This document shows, piece by piece, positions 32,492 to 45,368 of a stretch of DNA of 64,000 bases (its first letter is position 1; each line of letters begins with the position of its first letter). The notes under the pieces are model-generated. The model worked only from the letters and a program-made list of their open reading frames with translations. It made no database searches and was not told where the DNA came from. The DNA comes from Hsuehochloa calcarea. Its lineage: Eukaryota > Streptophyta > Magnoliopsida > Poales > Poaceae. Location of the stretch: assembly GCA_036346395.1 (NCBI GenBank), contig CM070599.1:26155232-26219231 (forward strand). The letters run 5' to 3'. Both the position numbers and the translations under genes were made by a program.

Positions 32492-34022
32492 TGAAAGCAT
32501 CTAGGCCCCTAAAAATGTATTTTGGTAATTAATGACATTATGTGAATATGGGACTAATATGTTTGTTGAAGTGATTACAAGGCATAGTCCCAAATGACAA
32601 AGTGAAACCAAGGAGCTACATGTCAAAGAATGTTGAGAAGATGGAGTTGATCTCAAAGGCAAGGTACAAATAGACTAGGACCCTTTTGAATTTTCTAGGT
32701 CTTTGGAGTATGGAGGAAGACCGGATTTTAGGATAAATGTCGTACTATTAAGGGAGCTTGTCTAGTAGCTTGAAAGCATCTCATTATGCCTTTGGATCAA
32801 CTTAGGATCATGCATGTTCTTTAGTGCGGTTTCAAAAGAAAATCTTCTTCTCGATACACAATCGGAAGTTAGGCTGTTGATCTTTGCGGAACTTTCATTG
32901 TCTTGTTCTTCCGAAAAGGTTGCGGCTTGATTTTTCCGAGCAACCGTTTTGGGACTTAGCCGATTTCGAAGCGCGGAAGTTCCGCCATGATCTGAGCGGA
33001 AGTTCCGATTATCGGTTGCTCGAAAACTTTGCGGTTTGATTTTCCAGAGCATCTGCTTTTGGGACTTAGCCGATTTCTCGAGCGCGGAAGTTCCGCAATG
33101 ATCGAGCGGAAGTTCCGATTATCGGTTGCTCGAAATATTTGCGGTCCGTTTTTCGAGAGCACCCTTTTTGGGGACTTAGCCGTTTTCGCAAGTGCGGTAG
33201 TTCCATTGTGGAATGAGCGGATCTTCCGATTATCTAAGAACCGAAATCTAGTTGGCGGAAGTTCCGCACATAAATCCAACGGCTAGATCGAGCATTTAAT
33301 GCTCACTTGTAATGACCGTTCTGATGCACTCGATTGAAAGCGGAAGTTCCGCACCTTACAGCGGAAGTTCCGATATTCTGAACTTTGTCTGCTTTTTTTG
33401 CATAACGGTCATATTTGGTTGTGAGGGGTATAAATGCACCCCACCACTCAAGGGCGTGTTCTTGAGCATTCATTCAATTCATTTGAGCTTTGAGCACTCC
33501 TCATTTACTCTCTTTGCACACATTTGTGAGGTTGTGAGAAAAAACAAGAGCATTGCATTATTAGTTGATCCTTTGGCTCTTGATTGCCGTCAAGTGAAGG
33601 TCAAGGTCTATTCTCTTGGTGCTTGTCGGCACCTAGGCGACTTAGCGGAGGTTGCGCGGTGATCTCTTGAGAAGCTTGTGAAGAGACCCGTCGCGGTTGT
33701 GATTGGTCGGTGTTCACCAACTCCGAGAGGAGGAAGAACAACCAAGTGATTACGAGGAAGGCTTAATTTGTGGAGCGGCTTGGTGAATCAAGCTTCCTCA
33801 ACGTGGACTAGTGAAGATCGACAAATCTTCGATACCACGGGAAAAACCTCCTTGTCCTTGTGCGGTTAATTCTTGTATTTACTTATTGCACTTAATTTTG
33901 TAGCTCATAGCTTGTGATAAATATCTTTGCTTAGTGTATCTTGCTAATTTGAGTAATTTGATCTAGAAATTTTAGAAACCTCCTATTCACCCCCCCTCTA
34001 GTCGGTTATCCTTGATCCTACA
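32492..34022 (+). repeat. 3' LTR of the Sirevirus-type element
   Basis: 1531 bp, TATA box at 33429-33435. It is nearly identical to the 5' LTR outside the palindrome-rich stretch. Confidence 0.92.
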
Positions 34023-34126
34023 ACTTCGCGCATCGCTCCTGCTCCTGCTACCCCCTCGTGCGCCCCTCCTCGCCGCCCTCCGCGTGCCGACCCTCCTCCG
34101 TCCTTGACACCCCTCTGTGCGCCCCT
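34023..34126. other. Middle piece of the MULE host sequence
   Basis: GC-rich host DNA between the Sirevirus target copy and the start of the next LTR element. Its first 54 bp are duplicated at 25702-25755. Confidence 0.7.
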
Positions 34127-34912
34127 TGATGCGATAATAGGTGTTTCGATCTTTCGATGAGAAGAATAACTCAATTTGGTGGAGACGGCTCTCACGATTC
34201 AGCTATCAATCGTACACGACCAATATGTATGGCAATCGCTGTGCCAACTCCGTGATTGTTATCGATCTTGATAGAAGCACGATCAACCTGACCACAAAGG
34301 TCTATTCCTGCATGCAATCGAAGAACAAGATAATAAGCAGCCTGAAATTGCAAATATGATTGAATCATTGAAGTACTCAATAAGGTGGGATACGAAGCGG
34401 TATTATGGTTGGTCTAGTCGACATAAGCCAATACAAGAAGTTGCATTGTAGCTAACTTTAACTAAACAAAATTCGAATTCTAAAATGTCGTACACATGAG
34501 AATATATGATGGTGATGTCCAAGGGGTGGGGCTAGGGGGTGGACGCTCGCCTCTAGGGTTACAAGGCCCATGGGCCCAAGTGGAGGTGGTGCAACACCCT
34601 TTTGTCTCGGATTTAGAAACAATGTCAGACTATTTTGGCGATTACGGCGCGCTCAGAAGGAATTTGGAGGTGGGGCGGATCTGTTGGAAAGAGGATGATA
34701 TAAGATTTCCATCAAGTACTCATGCACCTCAAACGGAGTCTGTATGCGAATTCTATGCACGTTTGAAGTCGGTGCTGTCTCCGGAGGCCGAATTGGATTT
34801 CAGAACATGTCCAACTTGAACTCTTACTTAGCTTGACAAAAAATGACTTAGGAACCTTCGTTGTACCATGATGTGCAGTAGCGGTCGTACCATAGGTTTG
34901 ATGTTCTCATCA
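34127..34912 (-). repeat. 3' LTR of the gag-only element
   Basis: 786 bp with TG...CA ends. It matches 51849-52631 along its whole length at roughly 85-90% by eye. Confidence 0.85.
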
Positions 34913-36154
34913 TCCCCCTTTCTTGCATTTGAGTCATCCTCGACTCACGCTCATCATCTAGCTTCAAGAAAAACTTAAAAACTTGTAGCAATGTATGCCC
35001 ATCTTTTGCAAAATATTAGCAACAGCAGGTGGTAAAAAAATAGAGAAAACTTTGCAAATTAAAGGTGATTGTGCATGCATTAATTCAACAAAGGCACATT
35101 TTCTCATCATATTCAATTTGTAACTCAATTTACAAGTATAAGTGAAGTATATAGTAGAGTTATTCATCGCTCTGTTATGAAATAAAATTATCCTCAACTT
35201 TTGTAAGTTAATGTGTAGCACAACAATTGATTTCAAAGTGCACAAGTCATTCATATAATCATATTTCAATCGAGCAATAGCAAATTCATCTAGCAAGAGT
35301 GAAAATATTTGCAAGTTTTTCTGTACTTCAACATCATTATGCAGATTGTCAATACTAGATGGTGCAATAAGAGATGAACACATAGACATTTGATGATCAC
35401 TAATTTTATTTCTCTCTCATAATGAACAAGATTCAGCACACAAGAATTGTTATTCAAAATAACAAGCTTCAATTCATCCATGTGATCGCAAGTTATGCAT
35501 ATTCGATATACAAGAAATTGTTTGTTTACACCATAATCTTTAATCAAATTAAACTTATACCCAGGGTGTAGGCACTAAACAAGGATTTCAAACATGCGAT
35601 TTCAAAAAATTTCTCCATAACATGTGACAATTTCATAGTGAATCTAACATAATGTAATATAAAGAATCAGCAGGAGAAATTCTAGTAAAAGCTTCTTTAT
35701 ATCAAACCAATTTCATATGATCATTATATGCATTTAGCTCATCACATGAAACACTCAAAACAGGAGACAATTCAATTATTTTACCACATAGTGCACTCAA
35801 GTCAGTAGGTAAATCAATAATTTTATCAAATTGTGCACTCAATTCAGCAGGCAAATCAATCAAATTATCACATGATTCATGCAAATTTGTAATAATAACA
35901 TATTCTTTAGTGATGCAAATTTGTAATAATTTTATCAAACTAATATCTACCTTCTCAGCACTAGGTTCCTTCACCTCATGTGATGCAATGGTTTCTGCTA
36001 CAATAAGATTTTTCCTTTGTTCAATGATACTAGGCATGAAATCATGGGTATTGATCTCAGGTTGAGTGTTCAAATCAGTACCTTTGGTATTACCTTATAG
36101 ACTCAACTCAGATGATGTCGGTACTGGAGGCGGTGAGTTGCCACAAGCTTTCCC
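34913..36154 (-). other. Region downstream of gag without pol domains
   Basis: On the minus strand, short open frames at 35702-36073 and 34964-35389 follow gag. The first contains near-repeats such as DLPAELSAQFDKIIDLPTDL. No protease, reverse transcriptase, RNase H or integrase motif was found on either strand. This supports a gag-only element. Confidence 0.5.
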
Positions 36155-37010
36155 TTATTTTTCTTGCTTCAGCTCAATTGCCCATGAGCGAGCCAATGAA
36201 GCAAGGGCGGCAATCATAGTAGGTGCAGCAGAAGAAGAAGCAACTAAAGATGATCTTGATGCGGAGGTGTGTACTGTGCGCTTGTTTGTTTCTTGTACAC
36301 GTGAAGGTGTAGTGGAAGTAGACGAAAGTGCATGACTAGTCTTGGATTGTCGTCCTTGTACTTCCTTTTCAGCTTTGCAAGTAAGATAAAACAAGCAATT
36401 GACAGTTGGAGGTTTATAAACAAGTTTATCCTGAATCTGACGGTTTAATCCTCCTAAAAATCCAGTCATCTAAGTATCTTCAGTTTCTTCTAAACCACAA
36501 CGAGACTAGGTAGTTTGCAATTCTTGATCATTCTCCTCTACGGTGTTACTACCGTTCTTATAAACATTGTAATTCTTGCAACAAATTACAAGCAAAATAT
36601 CTTGGTATAAATCTAGCTCTCATAATTCTCTTCATATCAACCAATGTTCTAGGTATGTCCTGAGTATTACGAAAATATTCATTCCACCAAATAGACACAA
36701 AATCAGTAAACTCACGGGTAATAGTCCTAACTTTCTAATGATCAGGAAATTCATGGCATGCAAATAATTGTTGTACGGCTAATTCCCATGTGAGATGAGC
36801 ATTCAGATCATATTTCTCAGCAAAAGAAGGCGTAGTGAGTTTAATTTTACCAGACATACTATCAAGATTATATACCTCCCGTGGTGGAGAATCTTGTCTC
36901 AAGCGTGCATCTTCCTCGTGGACTTTCTTGCGCTCTTGTTCAATGGATCGAAGAAGGCGTGGATCTATCTTGTAATCATCCCGTGAACCTGCTATAGTAG
37001 TAGAAAACAA
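36155..37010 (-). pseudogene. Ty3/Gypsy-type gag, broken
   Basis: The minus strand encodes an Arg/Glu-rich N-terminal segment, then KIKLTTPSFAEKYDLNAHLT followed by WELAVQQLFACHEFP, the opening of the retrotransposon gag (capsid) domain. After a stop near 36735 the capsid continues with VRTITREFTDFVSIWWNEYF and RFIPRYFACNLLQELQ. It ends with TGFLGGLNRQIQDKLVYK and LTCKAEKEVQGRQ at 36360-36470. The order and spacing match a complete Gypsy (chromovirus-like) capsid domain interrupted by several stops. Such a protein packages element RNA. Enzymes would have to come from another element, because none are encoded here. Confidence 0.75.
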
Positions 37011-37568
37011 GGAAACAAGTCATAAGTATACGTTCCTACCAACTACTAGGATCTGGAGGCTCAAAGTCGCTCACACTCAAGCTAATACCAAGTTATTACC
37101 AATTCTTACCAAGCAAACAGGAAGTGACCGACAACTAGTGTCGGTGTCAACGATCTCCGAAGATTGACAAAGCGATTGTAAGCAATTGGTACCTGCGCAA
37201 ATGTAGAAGGTGGAGCTAGGATAGGCTTCAATATGGTAGCAAGGATTAGCAATAATCAAATCAGTAAATACAAGTTAAAAAATTATTCAAAGTACTAGTC
37301 AATGTTCTTGATCCTAACCGAGAAAAAGCTAGCTAATTAAAGACTATGAACGCACACACAAAGATTAATGTGGCTTGATTTAAGCAAAGGAAATTCTCAC
37401 ACCAAGTGCTAGGAGAGACGCTAGCTAACTACTCAAACTTTTGTCTAGGGCGCAAGATTGTTCACACGATGTAGAGCTCAAAAAATAGTATAACGTGCAA
37501 TGTAAATATCTCTCTAGTTTAAGCAGGAGACAACAACTAGTCTCAAAATATGAAAAAGCAAAGTTATT

Positions 37569-38213
37569 ATCGACGATCAAATCGCCGATCTTATGAATAT
37601 ATAAATGAAAAGAGGAAAATGACGCGTATCTTCTAGAAAGTAGTGAGACTGCTCTTTATTGCTTTGAACTGGCTATTACAAAGGGTGTATATAACTTAGA
37701 CTAAAGACTAATTAGGGAGTACAAGGCTCTTGAGGGTGTCTCCCAAATGATCTTCATTGTTCCGGCCCCCTTAACTTCAGTCCGCATTCCTCCTTATGTA
37801 GTTGATGAAGGGTGGACAGTTGTCTCTAGAGGAGACGCCTGTTCGGGAAGCAACGTGTCTGGTCGAAGAGATGTGTCAGTTGATAATGTATCAACTGTTG
37901 TGCGGTTATATGTCAATGAGTCATGTAACCGTACTCCAGTTTCGTAGCGTCGCGTGGTATGGAATATATAGCACATGTTCCATTTGTCACACGGTAAAGT
38001 ATATGTCTGGTCGTAGATCCAGACATCAGTTCAAAACCTTGTGAGCATTTGACTGGTCGGAGACTAGGTTTGGAACCTTGTCCGACCAGATCGGGTACTA
38101 TGTAACCTCTGGAATACTTACGACCAGTGAGGTCGTTAGCCTTAGGGTTTGCGATCATAAAGACGTATAGTCTCTATATACTAAATAATAAAAAGAGGTT
38201 TTAATCCTCGTCA
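37569..38213 (-). repeat. 3' LTR of the Tat element
   Basis: It matches 48388-49026. Differences cluster in 37760-37900, where the other copy has several short deletions. The outer bases are TATCGACG, where the partner has TGTCGACG. Confidence 0.9.
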
Positions 38214-38547
38214 GCTAGCCGCCGAACTTTAAATGAATTGGTCGTAGATGCTTACTCCCGACGCAATCGTATCGGGCAGACTCCTCATTAAATGTCATGG
38301 TATTCGAGGCGGCCCGTATTCATTTTTAAAGTTCAGAAATTGCCTTGGAAGTTGAATGAACTCTTGCTCCGCTGGTCAAAAAGGGATTTTTGTCCGTTGG
38401 ATTTTCCTCAGAAATGGTTACAGTGTTGTCACTATAAAAGGCCCCTTAGCACTAGGTGTTAGGGTTTCTACGCCTTTTGCTTTCCTCTGCATCTTCTAAG
38501 AAACCATCTCCGATCACCTTTGAATTCTTCACCCGAAAGAAATCACC

Positions 38548-41377
38548 ATGTCGGATCTTATTACCAACTGGTCGATCTCCGATCTGAGCGAGAAGAAACT
38601 TGAAGGTCTGAAAAAGGTTGGGCTATTACCCGACAGAAATATGATCGCGTGGAGATCAGCGTTTGGGGAACATTCTCCAAGTGGTGAGGATGAAGAAATT
38701 CTCGTTTTTCTCGCATATATCGAATGCGGCTTCAGACTTCCAGTTCACTCCTTTTTTCTCAAGTTTTGGAGTATTATGGATTTGAACTGATTAATCTGGC
38801 CTCCAACGCCATAGTCAACCTTAGCATCTTCGTTTACCTCTGCGAAGCGTACCTGGGAATTCCAGCAACCCTGGACCTCTTCAGGTACTACTACAGATTG
38901 GTGAATGCGAAGAAGACGACCGGTACACCCGGAGAGTGTACCTTGCGTCTCCATGACGGAAAGGCTGATGAGTACATTCCGATGTACTACAAGTCTTCAT
39001 GGTCGTTATGGAAGAAGAGTTGGTTTTACATGAAGATCACACAAGGCGATGGCCTTTATTACAGCGGTAAAAAGGCTATCGAGATCCCGCAATGGCGTTC
39101 CTTCTCGAAGAAGGAGGGGAAAATTGGGAGATGGGTTGAAGCCATCCATCTTCTGGGTGTCAGGGGTTTGACATGCTGGCACGTGGTGAGGGACTTGTCC
39201 ATGCGGAGAATCAGTCCTTTGAAGGCCAGAGCTCATTCGATGCTCTGGTACATTGGTTGTGACGATACAACCAAGGATTCTAGGGAAGGTAAGTTCTAGT
39301 AAGAATCTGACTAGTATATCTTTCTGATCAAATGCTCTTATAACCCTAAGATCTCTCTTTTTGTTACAGCTCTGTCTTCTGATGAAATCAGAAGCCGGAT
39401 TAGAATGATCTGTGCTGGAGAGCCTAATGACAAGGCTGGTTTCCCTTTGATCTTAGCAGTGACTACTGCTAAAGAGAGGGCTGAGAGACTTCGGGTAAGT
39501 ATGATAATTATTTTCCATCTTTACAATCTTTTCCGATAGGTGTTTACCTAAAAATCATCTTTGATATGTAGTCAGTTGGTCTAAGAATTGATGAGGCCAC
39601 GGAGACCCGTGAGCCAATTGACGAACCGACCAACCTTACGATCACCAGTGATCATGTAGGGGTAGGTAACCGAAGGAAATACTTTTTGCTTAGATGAAAA
39701 GATATGTTCATCACCCGACTAACTTTGTTTGTTGAATCAGGCGGTAGTCATTGAGTCCCATATAGTTGTTCAAGATTTGCCAATGGCCGTTGAAGCAACT
39801 GCTTTGGTGACCGATGAACCTACACCTTCCGATCCAACGATCAGAGATTCTACTCTCGACCAGTTGGTTGAAAGTATTACATCTGATCGTTCATTGAAGG
39901 ATGCAGAGGGTACAACCAACCCTTCCAGTTCAAGACTGGAAAAATTGGTTGAAAAGAAAAGAAAAGCTAGCGCTACAGACTTTAAGCCAGCGCGCTTCAG
40001 AGTCAAGATAAAAAAGATAACCGGGTATGTTGTAAATGAAATTATCACATAAACACATACCTTTTATATTCTTGGCGAACTTGAACTCTGAACTTCCTTT
40101 TCTTTACGCAAACTTGTTGGAGTTCCAGTCGTTCCCGATTAGGTTATTCCAGCAGGTCAGGTGATCGAGGGCACCCCCGATCAGGGCTTTCCTCAGGCAA
40201 GCAATCCTGAGGAAGTGGTTGGGGAAGCCCCCGAGCCTACTTCAGTGTTGGAATCTGATTTGAATTCTGTGGTGATTGTTACTCCGTCAGCGGAGGTAGG
40301 CATCTCTGCAGATCCACAAGAGATTCCAACTTCTGAAAGGAACTCTTCCCAGACTAACAAGTTCTCTTTCTCTCCTCGATTTATCGAGGATAAGGAGCTT
40401 GATGATGCTTAGAGGAGAGTATCAAATCGTCTTGCAAAGGCGAATCCTGATAAGATTTTTGCCGATTATAATGATGTGGCAATTCAAGTAAGTGTCCTCA
40501 ACCATTCTTATAGTTTTCTTGAAGTTCACAAGAAACTTAAAAGAAAAAATGCTATTCATGCAGCATATGGTTGAAAATTTTGCTGCGATCGGAGGACTAA
40601 CCGATCGGATTAAGAATCTAGAGCAAAAACACTCCGAATTAGAAAGTAAGAACTTTCTTCTTAATTTGTCTTTTGATAAGACTTTCCTTTCTTCTTTTAA
40701 CTATCCTCCCTTATCAAATTTGATAGATTTGAAGAAAATAAAAGAAGCTTTGGCTGAAAAAGCCAGAAGAATAAAGCTTGAAGAGGAAATTCAAGCTAAA
40801 AACCGGTCGATCGAAAACTTGACGACCAGATATGAAAAATACCAGGAAAAATCTAGGAAGAAGGCCGAAGGTAACTTAGTCGTAGACTTGATTTAGTATC
40901 TCTTCTGATCCTTTTTTACCTAATATTTGTTTTGCTTATGCAGAACAAAATCAAGCTTTAACCAAAGCAAAGAAAGCTTTGGAATTTGAGCAAGACAAGG
41001 GGGCAGCAGTTATGTTCAACCTTGATAAACAAATGACTGCACTCAAAAAAATGATCTTTGATATGGGATCAGGATCAACGTTGCCTTTCTTAAGTGATCC
41101 AATGGAAAAGGTAAATTATCTTGGCCATCTTTTGGAGGATCTTAAGGGCTTGCTCAAAACTACAAGAGATAATTACGCCCAGTCCGTAAAGGAATCTATT
41201 GCTAGTGGAGCTTTGGCAAAACTGAAGGCGTCCGACCCCTCTATCAATCTTCAAGCTATTGAAGAGGATTTTAACTGCTTGCCTGAGGAGGCGACCAAGT
41301 TTCTCAAGGAAGTTAAACCTCTTGGAGACAATGTTGTAGAAGAAATGGAGGTCGTATCTCCATCCAGCAGTGACTAA
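38548..41377 (+). pseudogene. Antisense spliced gene of the Tat element (Transposase_28-like, coiled coil)
   Basis: The plus strand, opposite to pol, encodes a gene starting MSDLITNWSISDLS at 38548. A frame change near 38750 lies in the first exon. That exon resembles the putative gypsy-type transposon domain and includes FRLPVHSFF, GVRGLTCWHVVR and similar segments. Consensus splice sites delimit exons: 38548-39288, 39370-39494, 39572-39661, 39741-40024, about 40153-40487, about 40564-40870 and about 40944-41377. A TAG at about 40410-40412 interrupts the fifth exon where a Trp codon would fit. The last exons are rich in charged heptad-like sequence (KIKEALAEKARRIKLEEEIQ) and probably form coiled coils. 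Genes of this kind are typical of Tat elements; their function is unknown. Confidence 0.7.
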
Positions 41378-41399
41378 TGGAGGGCAATCTCTAGTAGTA

Positions 41400-42119
41400 A
41401 AAATCCTGCAAAAAAGAGAGTATGCAAAAAATATGTAAAAACTTACCTTTCTCTTATCAATGAAAAAATAATTTTTCTTTATCCGGTCGACTTATCATAT
41501 ATTACACAGCCCCCGACTATTTTATAGTAGAAGAACTTTACTATAAAAGCAGTAGGCCAAGAATATGAACTTAAGTCTCAAACATTGTTTGAAAGTGTGT
41601 ACTGATTGTTGAAAAAACTGATCGTGGTAATACTAGATAATATATGGTCGGAAGAAAAAATAATTTTTCTTGACAAGAGGAAGTTACATGCAAAGACAGA
41701 TATAATAAACGAGAAGTGGTTTTATTTCTATGCAGTGCTCAACGCTGGTCGGAATGAACTTGCGGAGAAATGAAGATATAGATTGTATTTCGCAATACGT
41801 GTTCGTGCCGTAGTCCGACTGGCAGCGAGGATCGTAAGAAAAGGGCCATCGCTAGGAAGCTCCTTCCAGTGGGCGGAACCACATGCGAAAAAGGAGAGAC
41901 TTCGACTAGGAGGTTTTTCGTGTCCCGACCAGTAGCCAAACAAGAGTAGAACAGAATTTTGAAAATAAAACATATAATCTCTATTGTCCTAATCACTTGC
42001 TTTTTGAATTGATTCATTATTTATTAAACTGAATGGAAATGAAATGAAAATTAAACAAAAAAACTTACGCAATTGGTCAATATTCCAAGAATTAGACAAA
42101 ACCCTACCGTCTGACATGG
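41400..42119. other. Spacer between the Tat integrase and the antisense gene
   Basis: AT-rich sequence between the converging ends of the two genes, presumably 3' untranslated sequence for both. No motif was recognised. Confidence 0.4.
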
Positions 42120-43259
42120 CTAATCGTACCGAACCTGGTCGGGTGCCCATTTGGGAGAAAGTTTGTTGCGATTTGCTTGGTTCTGAATTTTTCTAAGAAC
42201 TAAATCACCTACAGCTATGTTGCGAGGTTGCACCTTACGACTGTGGTACCTTCGCATGGCTTGTTGATAGATTGCCGAACGCAACGAAGCTTGGTTTCGT
42301 CGTTCCTCAAGGAAATTGACATCGTCGAGTCGTCTTTCTTCCTGATCATTTTCATTAAAACGATTAGTGTGAGCAGAACCAATTTTTAATTCTAGAGGAA
42401 GCATGGCTTCGGCCCCATAAACTAAAAAAATGGTGTTTCACCGGTCGCATGACTGGTCATCGTACGAACAGCCCATAAAACAGAAGGAAGTTCTTCAACC
42501 CAAGTTCCTGACCGTTTTATTAACTGGTCAAATACTTGACGTTTGACCCCCTGCATTATGATACCATTGGCATGCTCAACTGCTCCGTTACTCTACGGAT
42601 GAGCAACCGAAGCGAAATGGACTCTGATACCCAGGTCGTCGCAGAATTCCTGGAAATTACCGCTGGAAAACTGAGTACCATTGTCCGTGATTATACGACT
42701 AGGTACACCAAATCGTGTAATCACGTTTTTTGTGAGAAACCTCTTAGCAGCCTCAGTTGTAGTTTTAACAACTGGCTCGACTTCAATCCACTTTGTAAAC
42801 GTGTCAATCATGACGAAGAGGAATTCGAAGCCCCCGGATGCTCTTGGGAAAGGTCCCAGAATGTCTAGTCCCCAGGTTGCAAAAGGCCAAGAAAGATGAA
42901 TTGTTTGAAGAGCTTGCGACGGCTGATGTACCTGTCGGCTATGAAACTGACATTGTACGCACTTCATGACGAGCTCTTTTCTATCATGAAGGGCGACATT
43001 AATAGTATCCTTGCTCAAGGCTTTCACCACCAGTGTTCTCAGAGGAATGATGTGCTCCACAGACTCCTCTATGAATTTCGGTTAGCAACTTAATGCCATC
43101 CAAGCGAGATATGCATCTCATCAACACTCCATGAGATCCTCGTTTATACAAGGTACATTCGATTAGAGTGTATGATTTGACCTTTCGTGCTATATGATCA
43201 GCCTCTACATTATCTTCTGGAATTAAGTCATGCTGAAGATAATTGTAAATCGATGTCAT
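42120..43259 (-). pseudogene. Gypsy integrase, broken
   Basis: Minus-strand fragments give, in order, an HHCC-type zinc-binding region (about 42960-43259, ending CVQCQFHS) and the catalytic core with GLDILGPFP, FTKWIEVEPV and IITDNGTQF. This is followed after a stop near 42593 by the Glu-containing segment and a C-terminal part (42120-42404) with SPKWAPDQ-like residues. The catalytic Asp residues are recognisable. At least two stops split the protein. Confidence 0.8.
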
Positions 43260-43286
43260 CCAATCTCTACCATGATCGTCACCGAT

Positions 43287-44140
43287 CTATGGAGCATCCA
43301 TGTGATCAGAATCAATTGGATTGACCTGATGTGAACAATTGATGTTCTCAGAAAGTTCGACCACCGAGGGTGAATCGAGTTGCTTAAGAAAAACTCCCGG
43401 CGGGACGGTGGACCTTGTGGAGGCCATCCGTGCCAACTGATCTGCTAGAAAGTTTTCCTTCCTAGGAATATGTTGGATCTGAAAACCGAAGAAGTGCTTT
43501 TCGAGTTTTCGTACTTCCACCAGATAAGACGACATCTTGGTACTTGAGCATTGATACTCTTTCCCTACTTGATTCGCTACTAGTTGAGAATCGTCTTTCA
43601 CTAGTAATCTGCGAATTCCGAGCGAATGAGCTGCTCGAAGTCCTGTCAGCAAACCTTTATATTTCGCTACATTGTTAGTAGCAGGAAAGTTAAACTGGAT
43701 GGCGTACTTAATGTGTTCGCCAAGATGGGGATATCAAGGCGACTCGACCCGATCCTTTAAGCATTAATGAACCGTCAAAGTACATTGTCCACTCGTCGTG
43801 GTGCTCGTACTCGAGTTCTTGCTTAGGTTCTGGGTTTGTCCATTCGGCAATGAATTCTGCTATTGCCTGAGACTTTATAGTTGTTCGTGAGATAAAATGG
43901 AGGTCGAACGTCCCTAGTTCAACTGCCCATTTTGCTATTCGTCCTGATGATTCCCTGTTTCCAAGGACTTGACCTAAGGGATATCCTGTAGGTACGACCA
44001 CTTTGTGGGCTTGAAAGTAATGTCTTAGTTTCCTTGAAGACATAAGGAGACCATATAGCAACTTTTGTACCTACGGATATCTTTCCTTTGGTCCATGCAA
44101 GACTTCGCTTACGTAATATATTGGTCGTTGAACGTTTCAC
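43287..44140 (-). pseudogene. Gypsy RNase H domains
   Basis: The segment 43708-44061 contains GYPLGQVLGNRESSGRIAKW and the start of a second RNase H-like fold (EWTMYFDGSLM). The segment 43287-43652 continues with LTGLRAAHSLGIRRLLVKDD and IQHIPRKENFLADQLARMAS, the end of a ribonuclease H fold. Two tandem RNase H-like domains, one of them degenerate, are usual in Tat elements. Frame changes separate the pieces. Confidence 0.75.
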
Positions 44141-44960
44141 GCTCTACGACCAGTACACCGCTGACAGGTTGTGGCGTCGCAGCTATGTAAATCAACAGTG
44201 TTTCTTCCGGTCTTGGAGAGACTAAGACTGGGGGGCTTCCAAGGTACTCTTTGAGTTTTTCAAAGGCTTCGTTGTCTTCTTTCGTCCATTCAAAACTCAC
44301 ATGCTTCCGAAGAAGTTCAAAGAAAGGTAATCACTTCTCTCCTAACCTGGCTATGAAACGACTTAGCGCTGCCATACAACCGGTTAGCTTTTGTACTTCT
44401 TTCTTTGTTGTCGGGGGACGCATCTGATTGATGGCTGTTATCTTAGCCGGATTTGCTTCGATACCTCTAGCCAAAACTAGGAAACTAAGAAGCTTTCCAG
44501 CAGAAACCCCAAACACACATTTCTGCGGATTCAACTTGAGGTTATGTTTTCTCAAATTGTTGAAAGTTTCTTGTAGGTCAAGGATATGATCGCCTGCATT
44601 GATGCTTTTCACAACTAAGTCATCTACATAGGCTTCTAAATTCTGACCTACCTGTGGGCTGAAAGTTTTTTGCATTAACCTTTGAAAAGTTGCACCAGCA
44701 TTCTTGAGACCAAAAGGCATCTTAACATAACAGTAAGTGCCATATGGTGTGATGAAGGAAGTTTTCTCCTCATCATTTTGACTCATGTTTATCTGGTGGT
44801 ACCCTGAATATGCATCTAAAAAGATTAACAACTCGCACCCGGAGGTGGAGTCTACAAGCTGGTCAATGCGAGGAAGGGGGAAATTATCCTTCGGACAAGC
44901 TTTATTAAGATCTGTGAAGTCAATACACATTCGCCATTTCCCATTATTCTTTTTAACCAT
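44109..44960 (-). pseudogene. Gypsy reverse transcriptase
   Basis: The main open frame (44331-44960) begins with WRMCIDFTDLNKACPKDNFP and includes FLDAYSGYHQI (first catalytic Asp), MPFGLKNAGATFQRLM and the YVDD active site at 44620-44631. The thumb and connection region continues in another frame at 44109-44300 (FEKLKEYLGSPPVL). An upstream part at 44980-45330 joins it to the protease, with a stop in between. The enzyme would copy element RNA into DNA. Confidence 0.88.
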
Positions 44961-45368
44961 TACAGGATTGGCGAGCCATTGAGAGTGATGGACTTCACGA
45001 ATAAACCCAGCTTCAAGGAGCTTGACAATCTCCGACTGGATTGCTTCCTTCCGGTCAGGTGCAAAACGCCTTAGCTTCTACTTGACTGGCTTTTTGTCAG
45101 GTTGGAGAGCTAACCTGTGCTCGATCACTTCCCTGGGGACTCCGGGCATGTCGGACGCTTGCCAAGTGAAAACATCCTGGTTTGCTCGGAGGAAAGAGAC
45201 GAGCGACTCTTCCTATTTAGGGTTAAGTCCTTCTCCGATCAGTAACTTCGGAACTGACCTGTCGATGTCTCCCAACCTGGCGTCTCTCGGAGAAACGCCT
45301 TTGTCGAGGGGCACCTCTTTTGTCTGATCGAAGGGTTTGGGTGTCAATTTTGGTCTGAAGTGCTTGAC

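Larger units (their letters stand above)
24152..34022 (+). mobile_element. Sirevirus-type Ty1/Copia retrotransposon
   Basis: Two LTRs (24152-25701 and 32492-34022) start TGAAAGCATC and end GATCCTACA. They lie between 5-bp target copies ACTTC (24147-24151 and 34023-34027). The internal order is gag, protease, integrase, reverse transcriptase, RNase H, the Copia order, followed by an extra gene. Sirevirus traits are that extra gene, GC-containing palindromes in the LTRs (gcggaagttccgc), and several polypurine tracts before the 3' LTR. The coding region has multiple stops and frame changes. The primer binding site and 5' leader are missing; instead, 54 bp of host flank follow the 5' LTR. Confidence 0.92.
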
